From: Mariniphaga sp.
Lineage (GTDB): Bacteria; Bacteroidota; Bacteroidia; Bacteroidales; Prolixibacteraceae
Length of the DNA: 64,000 nt
Direction of reading: 5' to 3'
Assembly (NCBI GenBank): GCA_024636975.1
Contig: JAGXGA010000047.1
Location: 1 to 64,000, forward strand
The position numbers and the translations under genes are program-made. How positions within the stretch are numbered: position 1 is the first letter of the stretch; each line of letters opens with the position of its first letter. This document shows positions 43,006 to 51,147 of the stretch, piece after piece. A model generated the notes under the pieces. That model did no database searches. It had not been told where the DNA came from and saw only the letters and a list, made by a program, of their open reading frames with translations.

Positions 43006-44205
43006 TTATTCATTATATGGAGTGTAGCCTTCCCAGAACCATGGCGTGAAAGTATCCCCAATTCCAATTTCCAATACTTCTTTGAAAATGCTTTCTGCAT
43101 TATCGCTGTTTGACATTAATAGAATACCCATATCTTTTTCAGGAAAGATCACGGAATAATGTTGAAATCCCTCTCCGTGTCCTTCTTTAAAATAACCATG
43201 TCCGTGAGGAGTTGTGAATATCCCCCATCCTAATCCATAGCTTAAATTAATTTCATCATTCTCATTGGTTTTTTCCAGCGACAGTTCCCCAAATTGCTTT
43301 TTTGAAGTTATAGTTATATTTGGGTCAAACATCGATGCCGTCACAGGTGAACTGTCTGATTACAAGGATAGTATATGCTCCATAAATTTTGAATAATCTG
43401 CCGGTGTTGTACTCATCGATCCTGCTGCCGCTACTTCATCCGAAACATCCTTTTTAATTACTTTCTGTTCTGTTGTATGGCCGTTGCAATATTTGTTTTC
43501 AAAACGCTGTTGTCCAATGTAACTTGTCATATCCATTTTTAAAGGGTCAAAAATTCGTTCCCGTGCCAACTGCTCCAATCCTTTTCCCGTAATTTCTTCA
43601 ATGACATATTGCAATAACATCATTCCTTCACCAGAGTAACTGTATTGGGTTCCGGGGTCGAAGTAAAAGTGAATTTTCCCTTCCGGGGTGAATTCATTTG
43701 TCCGGCTTATCCATCTCCAGTTAGGTAATCCGGTAGTGTGAGAAAGGCACATTCTTGCAGTAATTTTTTTGTACCTTTCATCATCTGCCAAATTCGTAAA
43801 GCCCCGCCATTCTTTTTCAAATTTCATTTCAGGAATGGGTACATCCAAATACTCCTGTATAGGTTTATCAAGGTCAATAATTCCTTCGTGTGCAAGCTCT
43901 GCTACAAGATATCCAAAAACCGATTTGCTTAAAGAGGCTCCGTAAAATACATCTTCCACTTCAAGACTGTCTTTCAAATTATAATTCGAATAGCCAAATG
44001 CTTTTTGATAAACCACAGTGTCACGGTTGAAGATTGTTAAAGAAAAACCAGTAACCTTTGCCGTATCGACAAGCGTTTGTACCTTTTTATCGAGTTCCGA
44101 ATAAAGTATCTGGGAACCATCCAAACGATAAACTCGTTGGTTACCCTTTTGTAGGGAGAATCCAAAAAGAAAAATAGCAACGAAAATGTATATTGAGTAT
44201 TTCAT
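43006..44205 (-). pseudogene. Serine hydrolase (beta-lactamase family) with one in-frame stop
   Basis: The track splits this into 43360..44205 and 43006..43344, but both are in the same frame and separated only by a TAA at 43360-43362 and five codons. The first part has a signal peptide, the SxxK motif in GASLSKSVFGYL and the YxN-like YSYSGEGM; the second has the C-terminal HGHGYFKEGHGEGF motif that replaces KTG. One base change in the TAA restores a complete 399-residue class C/penicillin-binding-like hydrolase. It is either a very young pseudogene or a consensus error. Confidence 0.85.
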
Positions 44206-44342
44206 TTTTTATAATTCTTACAGATTAATCTTTTGAAAGTTTGAAACCACGAAATCTGATTCTTTACCGGAGCTCAATAATCAAAATTATGCTGTTTTAA
44301 TTTTACTTTTCTGTCTTCAAAGTATAAGTTATACCTGCAGAT

Positions 44343-44490
44343 TCATAATTGAATAAAGAAAAATTTGTAAACTTCATCGTTATCTGCACCGCCTTCGAGT
44401 ATCCGGTATCCTGCCCTGATGCCTGGTCTGTCAGATAACTTAAACATTCCGGCTATCAGTAAATCTTCGGCTCTGCCTTGGGGTATATGC
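44343..44490 (-). pseudogene. Protein-coding remnant of unknown family
   Basis: A frame ending at 44343 reads IPQGRAEDLLIAGMFKLSDR, PGIRAGYRILEGGADNDEVY and KFFFIQL, with protein-like composition but no start codon. It continues the frame of the downstream repeat (CAHAHTGH) next to the epimerase gene. It may be the 3' part of a gene interrupted by the epimerase segment. Family not recognised. Confidence 0.4.
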
Positions 44491-44510
44491 CCGGTATGAG
44501 CATGTGCACA
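44488..44510 (-). repeat. 23-bp direct repeat, copy A (flanking epimerase)
   Basis: TGCCCGGTATGAGCATGTGCACA on the plus strand, matching 45517-45539 at 21 of 23 positions. It sits 8 bp after the epimerase stop. Confidence 0.7.
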
Positions 44511-44517
44511 AATAATG

Positions 44518-45486
44518 TTAGCGGGTCGTTGTTCTCTTGTCTTTTGTTTCGTCAGTGTTTTTTATTTGTTCAATTGCTTGTTTTACTGAAACTGCATTCA
44601 GTGTCGGTTTATAATTAAAATAGTCATTGAATTTAGTGCTGTCAAAGAAATAGTCTCTGTCGTATTGATAGTTCATTTCCGCGAGTTCACTCATTACCGG
44701 AACAAACAGACCAAGACTTCTAAGCAGCCAATTAGGAAGAACGGTATAATTATTTTTCGTTTCCATTGCAGAAGCAAAAAGGTTTATCCAACCTTCACCT
44801 GTAATTCTCTGCGGGTCAGTTGGCAAATTCCAAATCTGATTGAAGGCTTGTGGAGTATTTCCGAGTAAAGCTGTTCCTTTGGAAAGGTCTGGAACATAAC
44901 CCACTGAGTGAACTACTTTGGAATTACAGAACCATTGTGCTTTTTTGCCTTTTACAAGGTTATCGTATATAAGGTTTATCAGTATGCTATTGGCTTTTGA
45001 TGTACCACCAAAGAAATCAGGTGCTCTTGCAACGATTGCCTGCAAATTGTTTTTGTCAATACTCTCCAGAATGAGTCTGTCAACTTCTGCACGGATTTCA
45101 CCTTTCTTGCTTGTTGGGCTTATTGGTGAATTTTCTGTTATGTGATTTACATTATCACCACCAATAGCATATACATTGTCGAAAAATACAAGCTTAGAAT
45201 TATATTCTAAACAAGCTGCAATAACGTTTTGCATAAAAGGTATCCAAATTTGTTTCCATACTTTTGTCTTATAGGGAAAACCAATTGTTACATAAGTAAT
45301 TTTTGAACCTTCTATCGCTTTAAAAACGTCATCCTTTTTGGTAAGGTCAGCAGGAAATAAACTGTCCGTTGAATTTACCTTGACAGGATTTCTGTTTACC
45401 AGTCTTATATCTGATGTGTAATCCTTCAAGGCTTTGGCGAGTTCAATGCCTATTGCCCCACCTGCTCCTAAAATTGTTTGCTTCAT
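44518..45486 (-). CDS. NAD-dependent epimerase/dehydratase (atypical SDR)
   Basis: An atypical short-chain dehydrogenase. From the ATG at 45486 the protein begins MKQTILGAGGAIGIELAKAL, the Rossmann-type GxGGxIG, followed by VNRNP and VTIGFPYKTK; the VVARAPDFFGGTSKAN region replaces the usual YxxxK neighbourhood. It is 322 residues long. The ORF track start at 45540 adds 18 residues that actually translate part of the 23-bp repeat. The gene lies between two copies of that repeat, suggesting it was acquired as a cassette. Confidence 0.82.
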   Translation of the reverse strand: MKQTILGAGGAIGIELAKALKDYTSDIRLVNRNPVKVNSTDSLFPADLTKKDDVFKAIEGSKITYVTIGFPYKTKVWKQIWIPFMQNVIAACLEYNSKLVFFDNVYAIGGDNVNHITENSPISPTSKKGEIRAEVDRLILESIDKNNLQAIVARAPDFFGGTSKANSILINLIYDNLVKGKKAQWFCNSKVVHSVGYVPDLSKGTALLGNTPQAFNQIWNLPTDPQRITGEGWINLFASAMETKNNYTVLPNWLLRSLGLFVPVMSELAEMNYQYDRDYFFDSTKFNDYFNYKPTLNAVSVKQAIEQIKNTDETKDKRTTTR

Positions 45487-45516
45487 ATTGTCGTGTTCAT
45501 AATTGCACTTTGGGTG

Positions 45517-45539
45517 TGCCCGGAATGAGCATTTGCACA
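45517..45539 (-). repeat. 23-bp direct repeat, copy B (flanking epimerase)
   Basis: TGCCCGGAATGAGCATTTGCACA; 21 of 23 bases match copy A. Read on the minus strand, both copies can encode CA(N/H)AH(S/T)GH, so the repeat may derive from a coding sequence. Confidence 0.7.
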
Positions 45540-45619
45540 CTTTACTGTAAGCTCTGAAAAAATGTTGAGAAATACAAATATTCAGGAATAAACATTAAAA
45601 ATGTAGCAAGAAATATTTT

Positions 45620-45792
45620 AAGTGGGTTTAAAGCCCATTACTGGAACCCTGCAATTAAACCTGTTAATTGGGATGAGACTAGTGCCCCCGGTTTCCTGAT
45701 GACCTAACGAACCGTCGGACAGCTGACGGATGGTGTGAGAGCTTCTCCCTGTCAGCGTATGCTGGCAGGGCAGGCTACCCGGTTGCCAACAG
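45620..45792 (+). other. Possible group II intron 3' relic (domains V-VI)
   Basis: The segment GAACCGTCGGACAGCTGACG followed by GATGGTGTGAGAG and a GCTGACAGGG-type stem resembles the domain V and 3' end of bacterial group II introns, which often read GAACCG..GTACGGTGGTGTGAGAG. No reverse transcriptase gene is nearby, so only the 3' tail would remain. The assignment is from memory of intron ends and is tentative. It ends in a GGCAGGGCAGGCTA stretch also found at 46421. Confidence 0.35.
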
Positions 45793-45829
45793 TGCTTTTT
45801 AATTTGTAACAAAATTTAGTTATAAAAAA

Positions 45830-46117
45830 TTAAAGTATATTTTTCAAATCCTGCATTCCAACAATAGCCATTATCTCAACCATATTATCATTAATTCTGA
45901 AATATATAGTGTCAGAGCCACAAGGGCATCTTCTATAGCCTTCTTTTAAATAATCCACTGATTCAAATGAAAATGGCCTTTGGGCAATTATTTCAAAATA
46001 ATCAAAAAATGAATCAAAGTATTTGTCTGCTTGAGTTATTCCAAACTTTTTGACCCCAAAATGATGAATGCGAATCAAATCCTCTTTTGCTGCATTACTT
46101 AACCTATATTCAGCCAT
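45830..46117 (-). CDS. parE: RelE/ParE-family toxin
   Basis: A 95-residue type II toxin of the ParE/RelE fold: YRLSNAAKEDLIRIHHFGVK at the N-terminus, ADKYFDSFFDYFEIIAQRPF, and the C-terminal strand GSDTIYFRINDNMVEIMAIVG. ParE toxins poison DNA gyrase. It overlaps the antitoxin gene by 8 bp, as expected for translational coupling. Confidence 0.88.
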   Translation of the reverse strand: MAEYRLSNAAKEDLIRIHHFGVKKFGITQADKYFDSFFDYFEIIAQRPFSFESVDYLKEGYRRCPCGSDTIYFRINDNMVEIMAIVGMQDLKNIL

Positions 46118-46349
46118 TAAGTAACGACTTTGACTGTTTTAAAATTTGTTCTTTGGTGTCATTTGTAAATCCACTTCTTTCGGATGATTCTAGTTTTCCC
46201 CTAATCCAGTCAATTTGAGCATGTTGTTTACGAGCCTGTCTAATCAAATCATTTACAAGTTCACTTTTACTGGAATATTCCTCGTTATCTATTTGAGCTT
46301 TTAACCATTCATCATTTGGTTTCGTGAAAGATATACTTTGTCTTGGCAT
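46110..46349 (-). CDS. parD: ParD-family antitoxin
   Basis: A 79-residue ribbon-helix-helix antitoxin: MPRQSISFTKPNDEWLKAQI followed by SSKSELVNDLIRQARKQHAQ and a C-terminal toxin-binding helix. It precedes parE with an 8-bp overlap and should bind and silence its own promoter upstream of 46349. Confidence 0.88.
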   Translation of the reverse strand: MPRQSISFTKPNDEWLKAQIDNEEYSSKSELVNDLIRQARKQHAQIDWIRGKLESSERSGFTNDTKEQILKQSKSLLNG

Positions 46350-46420
46350 AGCATTATATTTTTGATGTAAAAATACACCAATTATGAATCATATGCAACT
46401 ATTTTTGTATTGAGTAATTG

Positions 46421-46451
46421 TTGGCAGGGCAGGCTAACCGATTGGCAAGAG
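46421..46451. repeat. 31-bp repeat related to the intron-like end
   Basis: TTGGCAGGGCAGGCTAACCG and following bases match 45762-45792 at 26 of 31 positions. It lies directly after the vapC remnant; with the 45762 copy it brackets parDE. Confidence 0.6.
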
Positions 46452-46454
46452 ATT

Positions 46455-46590
46455 CTATTTTCCTCTATCCACCCAGTTTTCAATTTTTATATTAGAAATT
46501 CTTTCAAATTCGCTCACGTTTTCAGTAATCATTATCAGGTCATTTTCAACTGCACTACATCCAAACATTGGTATCAAGTAGATAGTTCAT
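46455..46590 (-). pseudogene. vapC: VapC toxin remnant with internal deletion
   Basis: Not in the track. The minus strand from 46590 starts MNYLLDTNVWM, the first strand and catalytic Asp of a PIN domain, then meets a stop. After a frame change it reads AVENDLIMITENVSEFERIS and NIKIENWVDRGK, the end of a VapC protein. About 80 central residues including the other acidic residues are missing. The start overlaps the vapB stop (TAATG). Confidence 0.75.
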
Positions 46591-46829
46591 TAAAATTCCA
46601 GGTTATCTTGTTTATTAACTCTTGAATTTCTAATTTCTTTAATTATTTCATCAGAATCTCTAGAGTCTTCCCATGCTCCTGATAAGTCTTTCAGGCTGAT
46701 TGTTGTTTTTTTCTTGTCTTCTATTGATTCTGTCAACTTTATAATGAGTCTCTTCTTAGAGCCATTGTCTAAGCGTGAAAGAAAACCAAAGTATTTATCA
46801 ATTGTCCTGTTTGTCAGTACTAATCCCAT
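46590..46829 (-). CDS. vapB: VapB-like antitoxin, orphaned
   Basis: A 79-residue protein: NRTIDKYFGFLSRLDNGSKK RLI.., then KKKTTISLKDLSGAWEDSRD and a C-terminal basic-acidic tail with EIIKEIRNSR. The location immediately before a PIN-domain remnant and the C-terminal pattern identify it as a VapB-like antitoxin. Its toxin is inactive. Confidence 0.7.
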   Translation of the reverse strand: MGLVLTNRTIDKYFGFLSRLDNGSKKRLIIKLTESIEDKKKTTISLKDLSGAWEDSRDSDEIIKEIRNSRVNKQDNLEF

Positions 46830-47005
46830 AATTTATTTTTTTTAAAAGATACAAATTTCTGTTAAAAACCATATTTATTGCGATTTGTGGAATGAGAATA
46901 CATGACTGAATTATGCAAGGCCACCGCTATGAAATCCTGCTTTCTTAATTCTGCCTATTGTAGTTCTTAACAATTATCATTTTCCCGTTATATATCATTG
47001 ACGAT
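46830..47005. other. Spacer with no recognised feature
   Basis: A/T-rich interval between the antitoxin promoter region and the nitroreductase stop. It should carry the vapB promoter. Confidence 0.3.
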
Positions 47006-47926
47006 TTAATTCATAATTGCGGTGGAAGCAAATGTTCTTTTAATCCCTTTCCTGTATTTAACGGCAGGATAGCCCATAATTACAAACAATCCTTCGCGGC
47101 TGGTGTATTTGATGTTGTACTTTTCGCGCAGCATGTGGGCTCTTTTACCATTCTGAATTAATGGATGTATTCCTCCAATCATGCATGTACCAAGCCCGAA
47201 CGACTCAGCTGCATACATTGCGGTGGTAGCTGCAACAACCGGGTCGGCCGGATCGGCATAGGGAGATCCGTAGAAATACATAGCCACGGGGGCATCGTAA
47301 GTCACCAGGTTGATACCGGCATCCATATTTTCAGTGTATACCTTAAAAAGCGGCTTCACAAAACCTTTAAACAGCTCATTGTTTGCTTTTCCCCAAAACG
47401 GACGCATAAGCGCCAGGAACCAGCCGGAGACAAACCATTTCATGCCCGAGAGATAGGTGCAAAAGTCGGCAGCAAATGTGTGTACCATCTTCTTATTGGC
47501 AAGAACCAATACATTTACATCCGATGGAGGAAGCCCCATGGGCGAAGTTCCTGCAGCTTCCAGTATCTTTTCAACAATGCCAGGCTCCACTTCCTTATCA
47601 CGAAACTCCCTGATGCTTCTCCTTCTCTTAAATAGTGCCATAAGCTGGTTAAAACCGGCTGCCTGTTCCCGGGCAGGTAAATCAAACAAATCGGCAGGCG
47701 ACAACTCACGGCCATAAATTTGTATTGCCTCCTCCGGACAAACAGCCATACAATGCCCGCATCCAATACAGCCAAACACTGGGTTATTGCTCAACGTCAC
47801 CCTACCCTTTTCAAGCCTGATGCTGAAATCCTTGCAAACATCCACACAGAGCCCGCAACCGTTACATTTGTCGGAATTAATTCTTATTTCAGCCTTTTCT
47901 TTTGTTCTTGTTGTTGGAACCGCCAT
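47006..47926 (-). CDS. Ferredoxin-nitroreductase fusion
   Basis: A 306-residue fusion. The N-terminal 70 residues hold two [4Fe-4S] motifs (CNGCGLCVDVC and CIGCGHCMAVC). A flavin nitroreductase domain follows (about 90-300) with FKRRRSIREFRDKEV, EAAGTSPMGLPPSDVNVLVL and AAESFGLGTCMIGG. Such fused 4Fe-4S nitroreductases are typical of anaerobes and use ferredoxin-like electron input to reduce unknown substrates. This supports an anaerobic or facultative lifestyle. Confidence 0.92.
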   Translation of the reverse strand: MAVPTTRTKEKAEIRINSDKCNGCGLCVDVCKDFSIRLEKGRVTLSNNPVFGCIGCGHCMAVCPEEAIQIYGRELSPADLFDLPAREQAAGFNQLMALFKRRRSIREFRDKEVEPGIVEKILEAAGTSPMGLPPSDVNVLVLANKKMVHTFAADFCTYLSGMKWFVSGWFLALMRPFWGKANNELFKGFVKPLFKVYTENMDAGINLVTYDAPVAMYFYGSPYADPADPVVAATTAMYAAESFGLGTCMIGGIHPLIQNGKRAHMLREKYNIKYTSREGLFVIMGYPAVKYRKGIKRTFASTAIMN

Positions 47927-47994
47927 TTTTTCTCAGGTTATTTGATAGTTCTATCTCAATACATTAAAATGTACCACTAAAGATAATGCTTTAG

Positions 47995-48222
47995 CAGTGG
48001 ATCATCTTTTTCTTTTTTTTATCCACGAATTCCACAGATTTGCACGAATTCTTTTTTTCGTGTAATTAGTGTAATTAGTGGATAATCTTTTTCTTTTTTT
48101 TATCCACGAATTGCACGGATTTACACGAATTCTTTTTTTTTGTGTAATTAGTGGATCATATTTTTCTTCTTTTATTATCTGCGGGTTTGCACGAATTGAA
48201 TTAATTTATTTAGTGGATTTTC
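47995..48222. repeat. Palindromic repeat array A (left of GxxExxY gene)
   Basis: About three units of roughly 80 bp. Each unit has left arm TCCACGAATTGCACGGATTT..CACGAATTC, a T-run, and right arm CGTGTAATTAGTG repeated with TGTAATTAGTGGA, the arms being roughly complementary. The third unit is degraded next to the gene. The same family is found on the other side of the gene (48710-48980). Confidence 0.85.
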
Positions 48223-48615
48223 CTACAGAACAATTCTTTTATAATGAAGGCTGGTTGCACCGAAATTTACCAGCAGTCCCAGTTTAAAATCAGTTGCTTT
48301 CAAATAATTCAGCGTTTGGGCTATGTTTGATGAATGAAGTTCACCAATGGCTTTTATTTCGACAATTATTTTTTCGTAGCAAACAAAATCAGCATCATAG
48401 GTTTTCTTTAACAAACGCTTCTTATACTGTATATGTAAACTTTTTTCCTGCTCGTAAGGAATTTTCCGACGCTCAAATTCTATGGCTAATGCCTCCTGAT
48501 AGACGGCTTCTAAAAATCCACAGCCTAACACTTTATGCACCTCCATGCAAGCACCAATTATTTTAAAGCTCTCTTGTTTATAAATTAAATATTCTTGCTG
48601 AGCCAATAGATCCAT
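48223..48615 (-). CDS. GxxExxY-family PD-(D/E)XK-like protein
   Basis: A 130-residue protein with the family name motif in [20 protein letters not shown], followed by [36 protein letters not shown], where D..(E)xK gives the PD-(D/E)XK nuclease-like centre, then [20 protein letters not shown]. Cellular role unknown. It is flanked on both sides by arrays of a palindromic repeat, an arrangement often seen with this family in Bacteroidetes. The last codons border array A directly. Confidence 0.92.
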   Translation of the reverse strand: MDLLAQQEYLIYKQESFKIIGACMEVHKVLGCGFLEAVYQEALAIEFERRKIPYEQEKSLHIQYKKRLLKKTYDADFVCYEKIIVEIKAIGELHSSNIAQTLNYLKATDFKLGLLVNFGATSLHYKRIVL

Positions 48616-48709
48616 TGTGCTTTCTTTTTACCTCTTTACTTATAAAATTGGATTCTATTCTAATCGCACTAATGTACAAAATTTTGGTGTAAGAAAATAT
48701 AATTTGTAT

Positions 48710-48980
48710 TTTTTTATCCATGAATTCCACTGCATTGCACGAATTCTTTTTTTCGTGTAATTAGTGTAATTAGTGGACCATCTTTTTCTTCTTTTTTATC
48801 TAAAGATTGCACGGATTTGCATGAATTCTTTTTTTCGTGTAATTGGTGTAATTAGTGGATCATCTTTTTTCTTTTTTTTATCCACGGATTGCACGGATTT
48901 ACACGAATTCTTTTTTTCGTGTGATTAGTGTAATTAGTGGACCATCTTTTTCTTCTTTTTAATCCACGGATTGCACGGAT
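48710..48980. repeat. Palindromic repeat array B (right of GxxExxY gene)
   Basis: Three full units and a partial one (about 48715-48779, 48797-48863, 48879-48942, 48961-48980), each with ATCCACGGATTGCACGGATT / AATTAGTGTAATTAGTGGA arms around CACGAATTC and a T-run. The unit matches array A. Confidence 0.85.
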
Positions 48981-48998
48981 AGTTTTTAGTACAAGCAC

Positions 48999-49577
48999 CT
49001 AAACGGTCTTCCTGCTTTTCAATACCCAAAACAGCCCTTTTAAATTTGATTGCATTCGACCAATCATAAGCTGAATTAAAATGTGTTCGCTAAAAGCTAA
49101 AATGCCCCAGAAAATCATTATATAATAAAAACCAGCATAAAAATCAAAGACAAATAGTGTGAAAAAGAAGAACCCCTGGATGTACCCGCCTATCTTCCAG
49201 GAATATAGGTGCAGGCTGGGCAGTCGTTTAAACTTCAGCAGCGACAACAGATTGGCAACAACAAAAAGAGATATAAAAATGCTGAAACTCACCAGGTAGG
49301 GATTGAATTCCGATGCTTTAAAAAGAAAAATTCCCGCAAAAGCAAGGATGTAGGTTCCTGTATCTGCAATCGAATCGAGACGTGCACCAAATTCAGTCTG
49401 CATATGGAATGTTCGTGCAATCCACCCGTCAAGAATATCCGTCACCAGGTTAACCATCAGCAGGATAACAAAAACATTTTCATGGCCGCTAACAGCAGCA
49501 AACAAAACCACCGGAAATGTAACTATCCGGTAAAATGAAAGGAGGTTTGGCAATGTAAATTTACTTTCTCTGGTCAC
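48999..49577 (-). CDS. CDP-alcohol phosphatidyltransferase
   Basis: A 192-residue membrane enzyme of phospholipid synthesis. The class motif D-x2-D-G-x2-A-R-x8-G-x3-D-x3-D is complete in DILDGWIARTFHMQTEFGARLDSIAD-like order (about 46-71). Five or six membrane helices surround it. Length and lack of a C-terminal extension fit PgsA or a related phosphatidyl transferase; the head group cannot be told. The 3' end touches repeat array B. Confidence 0.9.
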   Translation of the reverse strand: MTRESKFTLPNLLSFYRIVTFPVVLFAAVSGHENVFVILLMVNLVTDILDGWIARTFHMQTEFGARLDSIADTGTYILAFAGIFLFKASEFNPYLVSFSIFISLFVVANLLSLLKFKRLPSLHLYSWKIGGYIQGFFFFTLFVFDFYAGFYYIMIFWGILAFSEHILIQLMIGRMQSNLKGLFWVLKSRKTV

Positions 49578-49697
49578 GATTTATTTTAAGTTTATATGTT
49601 TATACGTGGCAAATTAATCCAGGTTGTTGATTGAACAAAACTTTTTTCATTCTGTTTTTTTTAACAGGAGTAGAGAAACCATCTGTAAATTTTTAAT

Positions 49698-49901
49698 ATG
49701 AAGTACATTTCTTTTTACGGGAATTTGTACCATTGCCCGTATGGACGCAGGTTAACAACCTGTCATGTCTATCCGATAACCCATTCGTCATTTGAAGAGA
49801 AGTTTTACTGGTTCGAGGGGCTAACCCCGGCAGAAAAGGAATCGGTTGTTAAACATCATGAACAGTGTGCACGAAAGCGCCTTAAAAAAATCAATCATTA
49901 A
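49698..49901 (+). CDS. Small protein of unknown function
   Basis: A 67-residue ORF alone on the plus strand, with MKYISFYGNLYHCPYGRRLT at the start and EKESVVKHHEQCARKRLKKI at the end. Two Cys-His pairs (HCPYGRRLTTCH and HHEQC) could bind a metal. An ACAGGAGTAGAG stretch upstream gives a possible ribosome-binding site. I know no family, but composition is protein-like. Confidence 0.55.
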   Translation: MKYISFYGNLYHCPYGRRLTTCHVYPITHSSFEEKFYWFEGLTPAEKESVVKHHEQCARKRLKKINH

Positions 49902-49910
49902 TTGTATGTC

Positions 49911-50711
49911 TTAAATCTTGACTATATTCCCGGTGTAGTTGTAAAACACCCTGCCACCGGCTTCCTTTACCATACCCGGTAAGTTTTCAACACCGGTGCA
50001 GTGGCAAATACCCACGTTCTCAGGGTTCAGTTCGTTTAAATATTTCAGCACCGACTGGTATTGTTCCTGCGGTGCATTCTTTAAATGGAAGCCACCGGTT
50101 ACCAGGTTTACAGGCAACTGGAAAAGCCTGCGGGCTTCTTCTAAAATATTGCTTATTCCCCGGTGCGAGCAGCTGCTGAGCACCGACAACTTATTGTCGT
50201 TTACAATGGCAAGGAACAGTTCATCGTTGAACTCATCATGGGCTGCCCCCTCCTCTTTACCGGTATAAAAATAATCGAAACTGGTATCTTTAGCATGGAT
50301 AACAGGAATATCAGGTACAATATAAACGCCTTCGTCAATTTCGGTAACCTCCTCTACAAAATGAATGCGGCTCCTGTACTTTTCCGGAACGGCAGGTGTA
50401 CCTATGAAACTCCGGCTGTTGTTGTATTTTTTACCGAGCGCTTCCTTTTTCAAATATACCGGAGCATCGCTGTTCACTTCAAGGAAGGCCACCAGGCCGC
50501 CGGTATGGTCGTAATGGCCGTGACTGATAACAAGTGCATCCACCTTGCTGATGTCGATGTCGAGTGCCCGGGCATTCGCTAAAAAGGCAGCACTCTGACC
50601 GGTGTCGAAAAGGATCCTGCGCCGGCCGGTATCGAGGTAAAACGACAGGCCGTGCTCTGAAACCAGCCCCGGCTGGTATACCAGGTTCTCGATGAGCGTT
50701 GTGAGTTTCAT
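49911..50711 (-). CDS. MBL-fold metallo-hydrolase
   Basis: A 266-residue metallo-beta-lactamase fold enzyme. The metal site is visible as ISHGHYDHTGGL (HxHxDH), further His in SSCSHRGISN, VTGGFHLKN and ICHCTG. The arrangement matches the group annotated as 7,8-dihydropterin-6-yl-methyl-aminobenzene phosphate synthase-like hydrolases. The reaction here is unknown. Confidence 0.88.
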   Translation of the reverse strand: MKLTTLIENLVYQPGLVSEHGLSFYLDTGRRRILFDTGQSAAFLANARALDIDISKVDALVISHGHYDHTGGLVAFLEVNSDAPVYLKKEALGKKYNNSRSFIGTPAVPEKYRSRIHFVEEVTEIDEGVYIVPDIPVIHAKDTSFDYFYTGKEEGAAHDEFNDELFLAIVNDNKLSVLSSCSHRGISNILEEARRLFQLPVNLVTGGFHLKNAPQEQYQSVLKYLNELNPENVGICHCTGVENLPGMVKEAGGRVFYNYTGNIVKI

Positions 50712-50784
50712 AGAATTTGTTGTTTGTTCCTGTAATCTTATTCAATCTCTTAAAGGCTTTTCACTATAAATAGCTTTTGAAACC

Positions 50785-51138
50785 TTAACCCGACATGCGG
50801 TCATTGCATTTATCAATTCTGTCAAAAAGAACAACACCAACTTTGTCGATATGATCCACCAGCGCTAAGTCTTTGATCCGGTCGTAGATTACCAGGTCAA
50901 ACTTATAGGGTAAATCAAGCTGGTCGAAGTCAATCGACAGGTTCAAAATATCATCCAGGTTTAAATTTTTGCCTTTCAGGGCAAGATCAATGTCGGAGCC
51001 ATTTTCGAAATTCCCCTTTGCCCGTGAACCAAACAGGATCACCTGTTCAACTTTATTGTTTTGTTGAAGCAGTGAAACCATCTGTTTGAGATCATTGACC
51101 CTTAATCCATATTTTGTAGTGTCCGAATGCAAAACCAT
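50785..51138 (-). CDS. MNT-type nucleotidyltransferase (MntA-like antitoxin)
   Basis: A 117-residue minimal nucleotidyltransferase. The signature GSRAKGNFENGSDIDLALKG (about 37-56) contains the GSx-Dx D catalytic motif; a third acidic residue follows in FDLVIYDRI. It is paired with the HI0074-like gene 9 bp upstream, forming an MNT-HEPN toxin-antitoxin system in which the transferase adenylylates and so neutralises the HEPN toxin. Confidence 0.88.
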   Translation of the reverse strand: MVLHSDTTKYGLRVNDLKQMVSLLQQNNKVEQVILFGSRAKGNFENGSDIDLALKGKNLNLDDILNLSIDFDQLDLPYKFDLVIYDRIKDLALVDHIDKVGVVLFDRIDKCNDRMSG

Positions 51139-51147
51139 ATTTGCTTC

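Noticed and set aside
44488-45539. Definite integron attC sites around the epimerase
   Set aside because: No clear RYYYAAC/GTTRRRY core pair with the expected inverted structure could be identified and no integrase is present; kept only as a repeat-flanked cassette hypothesis.
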